From: Thiotrichaceae bacterium
Lineage (GTDB): Bacteria; Pseudomonadota; Gammaproteobacteria; Thiotrichales; Thiotrichaceae
Length of the DNA stretch: 64,000 nucleotides
Assembly (NCBI GenBank): GCA_026989145.1
Contig: JALSJU010000009.1
Span: forward strand, 40,154 to 104,153
Reading direction: 5' to 3'
The translations under genes were made by a program, and so were the position numbers. Position 1 is the stretch's first letter; each line of letters opens with the position of its first letter. Positions 41,505-51,457 of the stretch are shown here, in pieces. Below the pieces are notes generated by a model. It was not told the origin of the DNA. It saw only the letters and a program-made list of their open reading frames with translations, and ran no database searches.

Positions 41505-42461
41505 ATGCCACATCATAAACCAATGACCTATGCACTTAAAATAACAAATCTTAAAAAAACTTACGATAATGATTTTCAAGCACTTAAAGGAATTAACCTT
41601 GAAGTCGAACAGGGTGATTTTTTTGCTCTGCTAGGCGCAAACGGTGCGGGTAAGTCAACCGCCATTGGCATCATTTGTTCTTTAGTGAATAAAAGCGCAG
41701 GTGATGTGGAGGTATTTGGCAACAATATTGATACCCAGCGCGAGCAAGTCAAAGAATATATCGGCTTAGTCCCACAAGAATTTAATTTCAATATTTGGGA
41801 ACCCATACAAGAAATTATTATTAATCAGGCGGGTTATTACGGTATTGATCGTGCTACGGCAAAAGTACGCACTAAGGAACTCCTCACTCAACTTGATTTA
41901 TGGGATAAGCGTAATGATCAGGCGCAAAATTTATCAGGCGGTATGAAACGTCGATTGATGATTGCCCGTGCCTTAGTCCATCAACCGAAATTATTAATAT
42001 TAGATGAGCCAACAGCGGGCGTTGACATCGAAATACGCCGATCCATGTGGGAGTTCTTAACCAAGCTCAATCAATCCGGCACCACCATCATCCTCACCAC
42101 ACATTATTTAGAAGAAGCCGAAAGCATGTGTAAAAACATTGCGATCATCAATAAAGGCGAGGTGGTTGAAAGCACCAGCATGAAAGAATTACTCTCACGT
42201 TTACAGGTAGAAACCTTTGTACTTGACTTGAAAGAGCCTCTAAATAGTTTACCGAATGACTGCGAACTTACCTTAAACCAGCGGGATGCTTCCACACTTG
42301 AAGTTGAGCTGGATAAATCACGCTCCTTAAATTATTTGTTTGAACAATTAAGTAAACATAATATTCGTGTAACCAGTATGCGCAATAAAACCAACCGCTT
42401 AGAAGAGTTATTTGTAAAGCTTGTTAATAGTGACAATAATAAAAATGAGGTAAGCCCATGA
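41505..42461 (+). CDS. ABC transporter ATP-binding protein
   Basis: LGANGAGKSTAIGI (Walker A), LSGGMKRRLMIARAL, LLILDEPTAGVD. Confidence 0.95.
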   Translation: MPHHKPMTYALKITNLKKTYDNDFQALKGINLEVEQGDFFALLGANGAGKSTAIGIICSLVNKSAGDVEVFGNNIDTQREQVKEYIGLVPQEFNFNIWEPIQEIIINQAGYYGIDRATAKVRTKELLTQLDLWDKRNDQAQNLSGGMKRRLMIARALVHQPKLLILDEPTAGVDIEIRRSMWEFLTKLNQSGTTIILTTHYLEEAESMCKNIAIINKGEVVESTSMKELLSRLQVETFVLDLKEPLNSLPNDCELTLNQRDASTLEVELDKSRSLNYLFEQLSKHNIRVTSMRNKTNRLEELFVKLVNSDNNKNEVSP

Positions 42462-43231
42462 CAAGCACACAAAAAATCATAGCCTTTAAAACTATTTTCT
42501 TAAAAGAAGTAATGCGTTTTTTACGCATTTGGTTACAAACCTTAGTCCCACCTGCCATCACCATGACGCTATATTTTGTTATTTTTGGCAACCTTATCGG
42601 TAGCCAAATTGGCGATATGGATGGTTTTAAATATATAGAATATATTATTCCTGGCTTAATTATGATGTCGGTGATTACCAACTCCTACTCAAACGTCGTC
42701 TCAACATTTTTCACCGCTAAAATGTTTGGTCACATCCAAGAAATGTTGATTTCTCCCGTACCCAATCATGTGATTTTAATGGGATACATTGGCGGTGGAA
42801 TGGCGCGGGGCTTGATCGTTGGCTTAATTGTTACCATCGTATCCTTATTCTTCTCATCGTTAACCATCGCGCACCCATTCATCACCATCGCCATTGTTAT
42901 TTTAACCTCAATGTTATTCTCTATCGCAGGGCTAGTGAATGCGGTTTACGCCAAAAGCTTTGATGATATAACGATTATTCCTACCTTTGTGCTGACGCCT
43001 CTTACCTATTTAGGCGGCGTATTTTACTCAATCAATATGTTGTCTGATTTTTGGCAAACCATATCCTTAGCGAACCCAGTACTGTACATGGTAAACGGGT
43101 TTCGCTACGGCATTTTGGGCGTGTCAGATATTAGCCCTTGGGCAAGTTTTTCTTTGCTAATTGTCTTTATCGTAGTGTTTTACGCATTTGCATACACCCT
43201 ACTTAAAAAAGGCGTTGGCATACGCTCATAA
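42458..43231 (+). CDS. ABC-2 type transporter permease
   Basis: 257 aa, six TMs; overlaps the ATPase stop; MVNGFRYGILGVSDI. Confidence 0.9.
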   Translation: MTSTQKIIAFKTIFLKEVMRFLRIWLQTLVPPAITMTLYFVIFGNLIGSQIGDMDGFKYIEYIIPGLIMMSVITNSYSNVVSTFFTAKMFGHIQEMLISPVPNHVILMGYIGGGMARGLIVGLIVTIVSLFFSSLTIAHPFITIAIVILTSMLFSIAGLVNAVYAKSFDDITIIPTFVLTPLTYLGGVFYSINMLSDFWQTISLANPVLYMVNGFRYGILGVSDISPWASFSLLIVFIVVFYAFAYTLLKKGVGIRS

Positions 43232-43251
43232 GTTTATATTAATACAAAAAT

Positions 43252-44547
43252 ATGCCCAAAAAAAACCAACCTTGGTTTAAATACCCAAGCTATCGCTGGC
43301 AAAAACAACAGGCTATCGTGATTGGTGGTGGTATAGCCGGCTGTCAAATCGCCTGGCACCTTTGCGAGCAAGGCTGGAAAGTAACCTTATTAGAACGACA
43401 TAAGGCACTAGCAACAGAAGCATCTGGTAATGCAGCGGGGGTAATCTCACCCAAAATGACGGCGTTACCCAGTATAGGTGAAGACTTTTATCGCCATGCC
43501 TTCGAATATACGCTTGACCTCATTAACACACTTGAAAAACGCGGAGAAATCATCGAATGGGACTCTTCAGGTGTGTTACAAATAACTCATAACAAACGTG
43601 AAGAAAAACGCTGGTATGCCTTACAAAATCGTAGTTTAGCATCTAACTTTATTCAACTACTTGATGAACAACAAACCACTAAAACCGCAGGTATTTCTCT
43701 ACCGTACAAATCCTCTTACTTCCCCAAAGGCGCTTGGGTTAACCCCCGCAGCCTCACTAAGGCTTTGGCAAATCACCAAAACTGTACGGTGAAATATCAA
43801 ACGCAAGCACTTGAGTTAGTTAATAAAGATAATATGTGGCAAGTGCTTAATCATAAACAACAAGCAATCGCCCAAAGTGAGGTGGTTATTATTGCCAATG
43901 GCAAAGACTTGATGGGCTTTCAACAAACCAATTTTCTTGCAGGCATGGCTGTAGCGGGTCAAACAACACTGGCAGAAGCATCGATAAGCACTAAAAATCT
44001 CAAGACAATTATAGGTCATGAAGGTTATTTAACGCCAGCGGTTGATAGAAAAGTAAATAGTCAGGTAAATACACAGCATGTTTTTGGTGCCACTTTCGAG
44101 CGTGAGGTTAGTAGCCCGAAATTAAACAACAAATCTGATGAGCTAAACCTTACTAACTTACAACGCTATTTACCCAATATTGCCAAAACTTTTGTAGCCT
44201 GTGAAAGCGGACATACTGCGGTACGCATGACAACACCAGATCGCTTCCCTTATGTCGGCGCATTGCCTGATCAAGCCTTTTACCATAAAACTTATCACGA
44301 CTTACACCAAGGCAAACAATATAAAGAGTACGCAGAAGCAGAATATCAAACAGGTTTATTTGTTTTAGGCGGTTTCGGCTCACGTGGTTTAACCACCAGT
44401 GCTTACTGTGCAAACCTTTTGAGTAACTTATTGAATAATAAGCTACAACAAAGCCAACATAGTGAACAAAGCCACATAAAATACTGTCACCCTGCCCGCT
44501 TTATTATCAAACACCTAAAGCGAAAACAAGCTCACAACAAGCCATAA
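43252..44547 (+). CDS. Stand-alone FAD-dependent MnmC C-domain-like oxidoreductase
   Basis: AIVIGGGIAGCQIAWHLCEQGWKVTLLERHKALATEASGNAAGVISPKM; GGFGSRGLTTSAYCANLL; no methyltransferase domain. Confidence 0.8.
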   Translation: MPKKNQPWFKYPSYRWQKQQAIVIGGGIAGCQIAWHLCEQGWKVTLLERHKALATEASGNAAGVISPKMTALPSIGEDFYRHAFEYTLDLINTLEKRGEIIEWDSSGVLQITHNKREEKRWYALQNRSLASNFIQLLDEQQTTKTAGISLPYKSSYFPKGAWVNPRSLTKALANHQNCTVKYQTQALELVNKDNMWQVLNHKQQAIAQSEVVIIANGKDLMGFQQTNFLAGMAVAGQTTLAEASISTKNLKTIIGHEGYLTPAVDRKVNSQVNTQHVFGATFEREVSSPKLNNKSDELNLTNLQRYLPNIAKTFVACESGHTAVRMTTPDRFPYVGALPDQAFYHKTYHDLHQGKQYKEYAEAEYQTGLFVLGGFGSRGLTTSAYCANLLSNLLNNKLQQSQHSEQSHIKYCHPARFIIKHLKRKQAHNKP

Positions 44548-44578
44548 TAAAACCACAATCATCTGCTACAATTCTCCT

Positions 44579-45394
44579 ATGTCACTCTCATTAAAACATT
44601 TATACCTGATCATTCAGTTTGAATTAAAGCGGTTATTTGCAAGCCGTAAAGGGCTATTATCATTAGTCACTTTATTGGCAGTTTGGGGCTTAATCTTATT
44701 ATACCCAATTCGTTTAGCGGCTAAATTTGTATTGCAAACAGGGCAAGATCAAAGTAATGCATTTACTAACTTTCTCGGCCTTGGCTCATTAATAAAGTGG
44801 CCAATCATCGAGTTTCAAGTTTATTGGCAAATTGCCATTATATTGTTACCACTATTAAGCATCGCCATTGCTGCGGATCAAACAAGCTCAGATAGAAAAC
44901 GTGGCACCTTGCGCTTTCTCACCTTGCGCACCACACGCGATAATATCTTTTTTGGTCGTTTCTTATCGGTTAGCTTCATTCAACTATTAATTATTCTATT
45001 TACATTAATTACAACACTAGGCTTAACACTCTATCGTGATGCATCTTTAATAACGCTGGCTTTTACCACTGCTACCACGATATTGCTTAACTTAGTCATT
45101 ATCTTACTACCTTACAATGCCTTAATGGCGCTGCTTTCGGCCAAACTAAACTCGGCTCGCCAAGCCATTATGTGGGCGATACTCATTATGATTGTCTTGT
45201 CAGCTATTATCAGTAAGCTCAGTACCTATGCCCCTATTCTCGAGTTATTGCAACTTTTCATTCTCGGCTTTTATAACGCTGATATTGCCAAGGTATCTGG
45301 CTTAATCCCTTTAGAATTAGCAGCCCTGCCTCTCATACAAACGGTCGTTTTCTTAGCCATTGGACGTTGGATTATGGTGAGTAAAAGTCTATGA
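44579..45394 (+). CDS. ABC-2 type permease (NosY/gliding type)
   Basis: FASRKGLLSLVTLLAVW; six TMs; ADQTSSDRKRGTLRFLTLR. Confidence 0.8.
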   Translation: MSLSLKHLYLIIQFELKRLFASRKGLLSLVTLLAVWGLILLYPIRLAAKFVLQTGQDQSNAFTNFLGLGSLIKWPIIEFQVYWQIAIILLPLLSIAIAADQTSSDRKRGTLRFLTLRTTRDNIFFGRFLSVSFIQLLIILFTLITTLGLTLYRDASLITLAFTTATTILLNLVIILLPYNALMALLSAKLNSARQAIMWAILIMIVLSAIISKLSTYAPILELLQLFILGFYNADIAKVSGLIPLELAALPLIQTVVFLAIGRWIMVSKSL

Positions 45395-46302
45395 ATGAGC
45401 CAATCATTACTTGTCAGAATCTTAACCACAACTTTGGGAAAAAGCAGGTACTCGATAACATCAACTTTAGCATTGATGCCGGCGAACCTATTGGACTAGT
45501 TGGCCCAAATGGTGCGGGGAAAACAACACTTTTCAATATATTATGTGGCTATCTTCATCCCAGCTCTGGAAATATAAGTCTTTTTGGGCACAAACCTGGC
45601 GCTACTAAACTCATCGGTAAAGTCTCTGCGCTACCGCAAGATGCGCAACTCGACCCAAGCTTCAGCATTGGTGCACAACTAAGTTTTTACGCAAAACTAC
45701 AAGGATTTAGTAGCAAGGATGCGAACAGTGAAGCGCTCAGAGTACTAGAAGCCGTTGATTTAAAAACCGAGTTTAATCACAAGCCTACAACCTTGAGTCA
45801 TGGCATGGGAAAACGCGTCGCAATCGCTCAATCCTTTATTGGTAAACCTTCACTCGTTTTTTTAGACGAACCCACAGCAGGGCTAGACCCCGTAAACACA
45901 CGAACCATACGCAGTATCATAGCCGAGCAAACCACTGATACAACCTTTATCATCAGCTCACATGACCTGAATGAACTCGGTCGTCTATGTCAACAAGTGT
46001 TAATGCTAGAGAAAGGCACGATACAAAGTACGCTGTTAGATGCTTCACATTCAACAAATAAGAGCCAATTCATAACCTTACAACTAGAAAGCTACCCTGC
46101 TACCGAAGTCATCAACACACTCCAGCAACTGAGCGGAGTAATCGTAATTCATAACCCACAAAAAAATGAATACATTATCGAATACAGTGAATTAAAAGAA
46201 CCCAACTTAGATGCAAACATATTGATGCGTTTATCAGAAAAGAACTGGTCTTACCGCCAGCTTAGTCGCGGTAAGACCTTGGAAGAGCAATTATTCTTTT
46301 AG
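45391..46302 (+). CDS. ABC transporter ATP-binding protein
   Basis: VGPNGAGKTTLFNILCG, LSHGMGKRVAIAQSF, FLDEPTAGLDP. Confidence 0.93.
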   Translation: MNEPIITCQNLNHNFGKKQVLDNINFSIDAGEPIGLVGPNGAGKTTLFNILCGYLHPSSGNISLFGHKPGATKLIGKVSALPQDAQLDPSFSIGAQLSFYAKLQGFSSKDANSEALRVLEAVDLKTEFNHKPTTLSHGMGKRVAIAQSFIGKPSLVFLDEPTAGLDPVNTRTIRSIIAEQTTDTTFIISSHDLNELGRLCQQVLMLEKGTIQSTLLDASHSTNKSQFITLQLESYPATEVINTLQQLSGVIVIHNPQKNEYIIEYSELKEPNLDANILMRLSEKNWSYRQLSRGKTLEEQLFF

Positions 46303-46321
46303 ACTAACTTGCTGATTCAAC

Positions 46322-48799
46322 TTATAGTTTAATACTGCGCAATCGTAGTGAGTTCACAATGACTGATACAGAACTAAAGCTCATCGCTGTAGCCGCTATC
46401 ATTGGTGACAGTAGTAACCCAAACACTGGATATAAAGCACCCGCCGCAACAGGCACGCCTAAGATATTGTAAATAAAGGCAAAGAATAAGTTTTGCTTAA
46501 TATTTTTCATCACCCCATGACTGAGTTTTTTGGCCTTTACTATGCCTTGCAGATCCCCTTTCACCAAAGTGATTTCAGCGCTTTCAATAGCCACATCGGT
46601 GCCTGTACCCATAGCAATGCCGACATTCGACTGAGCAAGTGCAGGTGAATCATTAATCCCATCTCCGGCCATTGCGACTAATAAACCTTGTGACTGTAAA
46701 TCTTTAATTTTATTAAGTTTATCTTCGGGTAAACAGTCAGCTACGTATTCTGTTAATTTTAGCTCATCTGCTACGGCTTTGGCCGTATTGCCATTATCCC
46801 CCGTCATCATGATAACTTTTACACCACTATCAATAAGTTGCGTTATTGCCTCTTTACTGCTTTTCTTAATCGCATCATAAATCGACACATAACCCACTGC
46901 CTTTTTATCAATAGCGATATAAGACACTGTTTTACCAAGTTTTTGTTCAGCTAAAATTTCACTGTCTAACTCAGCTGAGATACTCACATCCATTTGGGTC
47001 ATGAGTTTTTTATTACCTAAAGATATTTGTTTTTTATCAAGTATTCCTATCACACCTTTACCGGCAACTGCTTCAAAGTCATCAACCTCATTAAGACTAA
47101 GCGATTGTAATTTAGCGTATTTAACAATGGCTTCTGCCAAAGGGTGTTCACTATACTGATTAAGTGAGGCAATTTGCTGCAATAGCGTGTCGCTTTCCTC
47201 ACCTTGGAGTGCGAAGACTTTTTCTACTGAAGGCTTACCTTCCGTAATGGTTCCGGTCTTATCTGTGATTAATACATCAACCTTATCCATTGTCTCTAGG
47301 GCTTCTGCATTTTTAATGAGAATCCCTGATTGAGCGCCTTTACCAACGCCAACCATAACCGACATGGGTGTGGCTAAACCCAATGCACAAGGACACGCAA
47401 TAATTAATACTGCAATAGCATTCACAAAGCCAAAGACATAAGCAGGTTCTGGACCAAATTGAACCCACACAAAAAAGGTGATTAGCGCTACGCCAATAAC
47501 GATTGGAACAAAGTATTTTGAAATCGTATCAGCTAGCTTTTGAATAGGCGCTCGTGAGCGGCTAGCATCATTAACCATTTGAATAATTTGTGATAACAAC
47601 GTATCTGCACCAACTCTTTGTGCCACCATGACGAATGATTTGTTGCCATTGATTGTACCTGAGCTTACTTTGTCACCTTCTGATTTATCGACTGGAATTG
47701 GCTCACCTGAAATCATCGACTCATCAACATTACTTTTTCCCTCTGTGATTTTTCCATCAACGGGAATCTTATCACCTGGCTTTACTCTTAAAAAATCACC
47801 TTCTTTAATTTCATGAATTGAGATAACACGTTCTTCACCATTTTCAACGATTACTGCCTCTGAGGGAGCTAATTTCAATAACTCTTTAAGTGCGCCACTC
47901 GTTTGGCTATGCGCCCTAGCCTCTAACAATTGACCAAGTAAAACCAAGGTCAAGATAACCGCAGTTGCTTCAAAATAAAGAAAAACTGTACCCTCCTCTG
48001 TTTTAAATTGATCAGGGAAAACATCAGGAAATAACATCGCAATAATACTAAACACAAAAGCCACACCTGTGCCGATACCTACAAGCGTAAACATATTAAG
48101 GTTCATAGTTACGATTGACTTATAGGCACGTTCAAAAAACATCCAGCAAGCATAAAAGACCACCGGTAAGGTGAGAAAAAACATCAACCAATTCCACGCT
48201 TGTTGACTCATTAGATTTAATAAAGGTTTGCCGGGGATTAAATCAGCCATCGCAATTAAGAACACCGGCACCGTAAATAGGGTGGCTACCTTCATCTTAT
48301 GCACAAGCTCTTGATACGCCTTTTGCTCATTTGATTCGGTTGGAGCCATCGGCACTAAATCCATTCCACAAATTGGGCAATCGCCAGCCTCATCTTTAAT
48401 GATTTCTGGATGCATCGGGCAGGTGTATTGCGAATCACTAACGCTCAAGCTGGGTTGTTCCAATAAGTCCATGCCGCAGACAGGACAATCACCCGGTTTT
48501 GGATAAGTCTTTTCATCTTCACAGTGCATAGGACAATAGTAAACGCCATTGCCCTTTTCCTCGCTTGCAATCATTTGGCTACCGCAACAATCTGCTTTTT
48601 CTTTTACGGCATGCTTATGTGACTGCTGTTGAAAATTATCTTTCTTATCGGCTCCCTTTAAAAAAATTTTAGGCTTATCCTTAAAAGTATTGAGGCAGTG
48701 TTTACTACAAAAGTAATAATTCTTGTTAGCTATATCCATAGTAAATTGACTATCGCTTTGAACCTCCATCCCACAAACTGGATCTTTAAGCTGTTTCAT
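46322..48799 (-). CDS. Copper-translocating P1B-type ATPase with N-terminal YHS and two heavy-metal-binding (HMBD) domains
   Basis: KDPVCGMEVQ...YYFCSKHC (YHS), two CPMH...GDCPxCGMDL, CPC in ACPCALGLATP, DKTGTITEG, MVGVGKGAQSG. Confidence 0.95.
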   Translation of the reverse strand: MKQLKDPVCGMEVQSDSQFTMDIANKNYYFCSKHCLNTFKDKPKIFLKGADKKDNFQQQSHKHAVKEKADCCGSQMIASEEKGNGVYYCPMHCEDEKTYPKPGDCPVCGMDLLEQPSLSVSDSQYTCPMHPEIIKDEAGDCPICGMDLVPMAPTESNEQKAYQELVHKMKVATLFTVPVFLIAMADLIPGKPLLNLMSQQAWNWLMFFLTLPVVFYACWMFFERAYKSIVTMNLNMFTLVGIGTGVAFVFSIIAMLFPDVFPDQFKTEEGTVFLYFEATAVILTLVLLGQLLEARAHSQTSGALKELLKLAPSEAVIVENGEERVISIHEIKEGDFLRVKPGDKIPVDGKITEGKSNVDESMISGEPIPVDKSEGDKVSSGTINGNKSFVMVAQRVGADTLLSQIIQMVNDASRSRAPIQKLADTISKYFVPIVIGVALITFFVWVQFGPEPAYVFGFVNAIAVLIIACPCALGLATPMSVMVGVGKGAQSGILIKNAEALETMDKVDVLITDKTGTITEGKPSVEKVFALQGEESDTLLQQIASLNQYSEHPLAEAIVKYAKLQSLSLNEVDDFEAVAGKGVIGILDKKQISLGNKKLMTQMDVSISAELDSEILAEQKLGKTVSYIAIDKKAVGYVSIYDAIKKSSKEAITQLIDSGVKVIMMTGDNGNTAKAVADELKLTEYVADCLPEDKLNKIKDLQSQGLLVAMAGDGINDSPALAQSNVGIAMGTGTDVAIESAEITLVKGDLQGIVKAKKLSHGVMKNIKQNLFFAFIYNILGVPVAAGALYPVFGLLLSPMIAATAMSFSSVSVIVNSLRLRSIKL

Positions 48800-48841
48800 A
48801 ACATGTCCTCCCTTACCTTATTTTGTTTATAGATTTAGTGA

Positions 48842-49240
48842 TTAGTGAGTGAAGTCACCACCTAAAGCTGATCTAACCCTAAGCAACCGTTGGCGAACTT
48901 CTTGCGCGAGTGTTTCTACATCGGGTCTATCAACTAATGTAAATACCGCTGCTGGGTCCATAAACGAAACTACTACTCCTGTTGCTACCGTGCGTAACAC
49001 AATATTACAGGGTAATAACAAGCCGATATCAGGCTCTGCCATCAATGCTTGATGCGCTAAAGGTGGGTTACAAGCGCCTAATATTTTATAAGGCTCCATA
49101 TCCTCACCCAGCTTATTTTTTAACGTTGGTTGAATATCAATCTCGGTCAACACACCAAAACCTTCATCTTTTAATGCGTTAATAACATTTGGCTCAATAG
49201 ATTCTAAATCACCTGCCAATAATGTAGAAAAGTTATACAT
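48842..49240 (-). CDS. DUF302-family protein
   Basis: ALKDEGFGVLTEIDIQPTLKNKLG, YKILGACNPPLAHQAL; start at 49240 preceded by GGAGGGAATT. Confidence 0.9.
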   Translation of the reverse strand: MYNFSTLLAGDLESIEPNVINALKDEGFGVLTEIDIQPTLKNKLGEDMEPYKILGACNPPLAHQALMAEPDIGLLLPCNIVLRTVATGVVVSFMDPAAVFTLVDRPDVETLAQEVRQRLLRVRSALGGDFTH

Positions 49241-49326
49241 AATTCCCTCCTGGAAATCAGTGCAAGAAGATATGTGAAGAGAATTGATTTCTTGCCACTT
49301 CTTTTTATACAAAAATTTTCTTCTAA

Positions 49327-49363
49327 ATAAAAAAGCCAGAAGGTATTAATCCTTCCAGCTTTT
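49327..49363 (-). terminator. Terminator-like imperfect hairpin
   Basis: AAAAAAGCCAGAAGGTATTAATCCTTCCAGCTTTT downstream of the 49382-49687 gene. Confidence 0.6.
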
Positions 49364-49381
49364 AGTTTACTGTGCCAATGA

Positions 49382-49687
49382 CTAGTTTTTACTCATGTAG
49401 TCAATTGAAAATAGATCACTGGTATTGCTTGTTGCATGATGATCTGTATCTAAAGCTGTTGATGTGATCACTCCACCATCATTCTCATTCCCACCACTGA
49501 ACTTTAGCTCATGTCCAACGTGACTACGAAATGATGCAACCGGTAATGCCTGTGATTGCTCCACCCAACCATTTCTGAATGCAGAATCATAACCATTTTC
49601 GTTATTGATCTGCTCGAATGCCATTGCAGGATTTGCTGTTAATACGATAAGTGCTGCAAGTCCACTTTTGATAATTAGATTTTTCAT
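49382..49687 (-). CDS. Small secreted hypothetical protein
   Basis: 101 aa; signal peptide MKNLIIKSGLAALIVLTANPAMA; good SD AGGAGAATTAACATG. Confidence 0.7.
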   Translation of the reverse strand: MKNLIIKSGLAALIVLTANPAMAFEQINNENGYDSAFRNGWVEQSQALPVASFRSHVGHELKFSGGNENDGGVITSTALDTDHHATSNTSDLFSIDYMSKN

Positions 49688-49773
49688 GTTAATTCTCCTG
49701 AATTATTTTTAAATTAAAGTTGTTTTAAAAACGCTCTTGTTTGTTTAGCGTTGAGGTAATAATAAGGGAAGAT

Positions 49774-49790
49774 ACTTAGCTGATAATTAG
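49774..49790 (-). promoter_or_regulatory. Putative CopR-type operator (11-bp-spaced direct repeat)
   Basis: ACTTAG-ctgat-AATTAG. Confidence 0.6.
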
Positions 49791-49821
49791 ATGCGTCAAT
49801 AAAAAGCTTATTTTTAAATTA

Positions 49822-49987
49822 AACCTGAATCCATGAATTCAATACGGGTAACAGGTGCGTAAGATATTAGTTTAGCACGAGATTTTAAAAAATCTTAGCT
49901 TCACCCATGGTTAAGCGGGTCTTTTTTAAAATCGTGATGAATCAATATCTTGCGTACTGTGCCGTAGTGAAGTCACGGATTCAGGTT
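49822..49987. repeat. Family C inverted-repeat element, copy 2
   Basis: AACCTGAATCCATGAATTC...GTAGTGAAGTCACGGATTCAGGTT. Confidence 0.7.
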
Positions 49988-50023
49988 AAAGGCATTACAC
50001 CATTTGTGTATAGAACGGACATA

Positions 50024-50048
50024 AAAAAACCAGCTTAAAAGCTGGTTA
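50024..50048 (-). terminator. Intrinsic terminator downstream of porin
   Basis: Minus strand ACCAGCTTTTAAGCTGGT followed by a T-tract. Confidence 0.75.
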
Positions 50049-50203
50049 AGTTTAAAATGAAGTACTTGCCTCTTCGACTTAGGTATTTAAATATATTACT
50101 AAGGAGAGTCAAAACCTCGTCAACAAATTTAAACTATAAGACCTAATAAGTGTTGTCAAAGAGTCAAATACTTCAATCTTGAAGATAACATCAAATGCTA
50201 TTC

Positions 50204-51295
50204 TTAAAATTTGATCCGTGAACCTAGAGAGACCGTATTCAATGCTTCTAAATCACCCGCAGATCTTTCTAACTTTGCTTGTTGGATGTCGCCAAAAATC
50301 TCAATGCGTCTTTTTGGCATTAAATACACATAAGATGCATTAACTCGTTTCGCTTTATCACCAAGTTTTGCTAGGTCATTTACCACATGGCATCCCAATG
50401 AGACCATATGGTTTTTTGCGCCGCCCATTTTTTTACCCACCTTAAGATAAGCACCTTTTGGGTCAACAGATGTGTTATCAGGGTCACGTTTACCATAGTG
50501 ACCTGTTATATTAAATCCATTAGCCATAAGGTATGAAACAGATAAACCTAATTGTTTAAAGTCTGATTTACTTTCTTTCACATACCCAAGCCGGCTGGTT
50601 AACTTTGCACCAGCCCCTAGTGGTTGATTATAACTAAGACCAATTTCAGAACCACGCCCAGTTTTACTTACAGCCACACCAATTGGGCCATACGTTGGTA
50701 AATCATATCGAATACGATTATTACGACTAAAACCATCAAAATCGCTAAAGACTTTTCCCATTTTTATGACTTTAGCGCCTGTTTTATCAGCAAAACTTAA
50801 GCCACCATGTAAAAAATCACCGGCATTATTTGCAACCCATGTTCCCGAGTTGTCGGCCTCAGAAGTGTTATTGGCAGCACCATCACCTTTGCCTAAAGAG
50901 AGCTTACCCCAGCCTCCTTTGAGCCATAAGTCTCTTTTGCGGGAGGTAAAAACGTTGTTATTATTAGCACCATCAATATCAAGCGCTGAGCCTTTATTAT
51001 CTTCAAACTGTGTTTCAATATTAATTCCAGCAGATGCGTTTGAACCTAGGCTTGTTTTACCTACGATTCTTACTCGCGAGCCACTATTAGTATTATCCAC
51101 AAATAATGTATCAGAATCTGTACCATTATCAGCAAAAGTCATAGCACGATTGACTTGTCCTGAAACGGTAAAATTCACGTTTGTTGAAGTTAGTGGTGTT
51201 GTTCCTGTAGCAGCTGTGGCAGAAGCACTTAAGATTAAAAAACTTGACCCCAGTAATGCACAACTCAAGCTTTTTGTTGTTAAATTTGTTTTCAT
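50204..51295 (-). CDS. Gram-negative porin
   Basis: 363 aa; signal peptide; VNFTVSGQVNRAMTFADNGTDSD, GKLSLGKGDG, C-terminal aromatic GSRIKF. Confidence 0.88.
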   Translation of the reverse strand: MKTNLTTKSLSCALLGSSFLILSASATAATGTTPLTSTNVNFTVSGQVNRAMTFADNGTDSDTLFVDNTNSGSRVRIVGKTSLGSNASAGINIETQFEDNKGSALDIDGANNNNVFTSRKRDLWLKGGWGKLSLGKGDGAANNTSEADNSGTWVANNAGDFLHGGLSFADKTGAKVIKMGKVFSDFDGFSRNNRIRYDLPTYGPIGVAVSKTGRGSEIGLSYNQPLGAGAKLTSRLGYVKESKSDFKQLGLSVSYLMANGFNITGHYGKRDPDNTSVDPKGAYLKVGKKMGGAKNHMVSLGCHVVNDLAKLGDKAKRVNASYVYLMPKRRIEIFGDIQQAKLERSAGDLEALNTVSLGSRIKF

Positions 51296-51358
51296 TGTAA
51301 ATCTCCTTTTATTCGTAGTAGGTCACAAAACGACCTATTGATTACAATACTCCTGAAT

Positions 51359-51375
51359 ACTTAGCTGAAACTTAG
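51359..51375 (-). promoter_or_regulatory. Putative CopR-type operator upstream of porin
   Basis: ACTTAG-ctgaa-ACTTAG. Confidence 0.65.
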
Positions 51376-51388
51376 TAACAACCCACCA

Positions 51389-51413
51389 AAAAGCCAGCCC
51401 TAAGGCTGGCTTT
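51389..51413 (-). terminator. Intrinsic terminator
   Basis: AAGCCAGCCCTAAGGCTGGCTT, T-tract on minus strand; downstream of the 51458-51763 gene. Confidence 0.75.
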
Positions 51414-51457
51414 CATAATGCTAAGGAATGAACCTCTTAGCTCATTGATTTTATTGC

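Noticed and set aside
50766-51341. 191-aa plus-strand ORF
   Set aside because: Antisense to the porin; no SD or family signature
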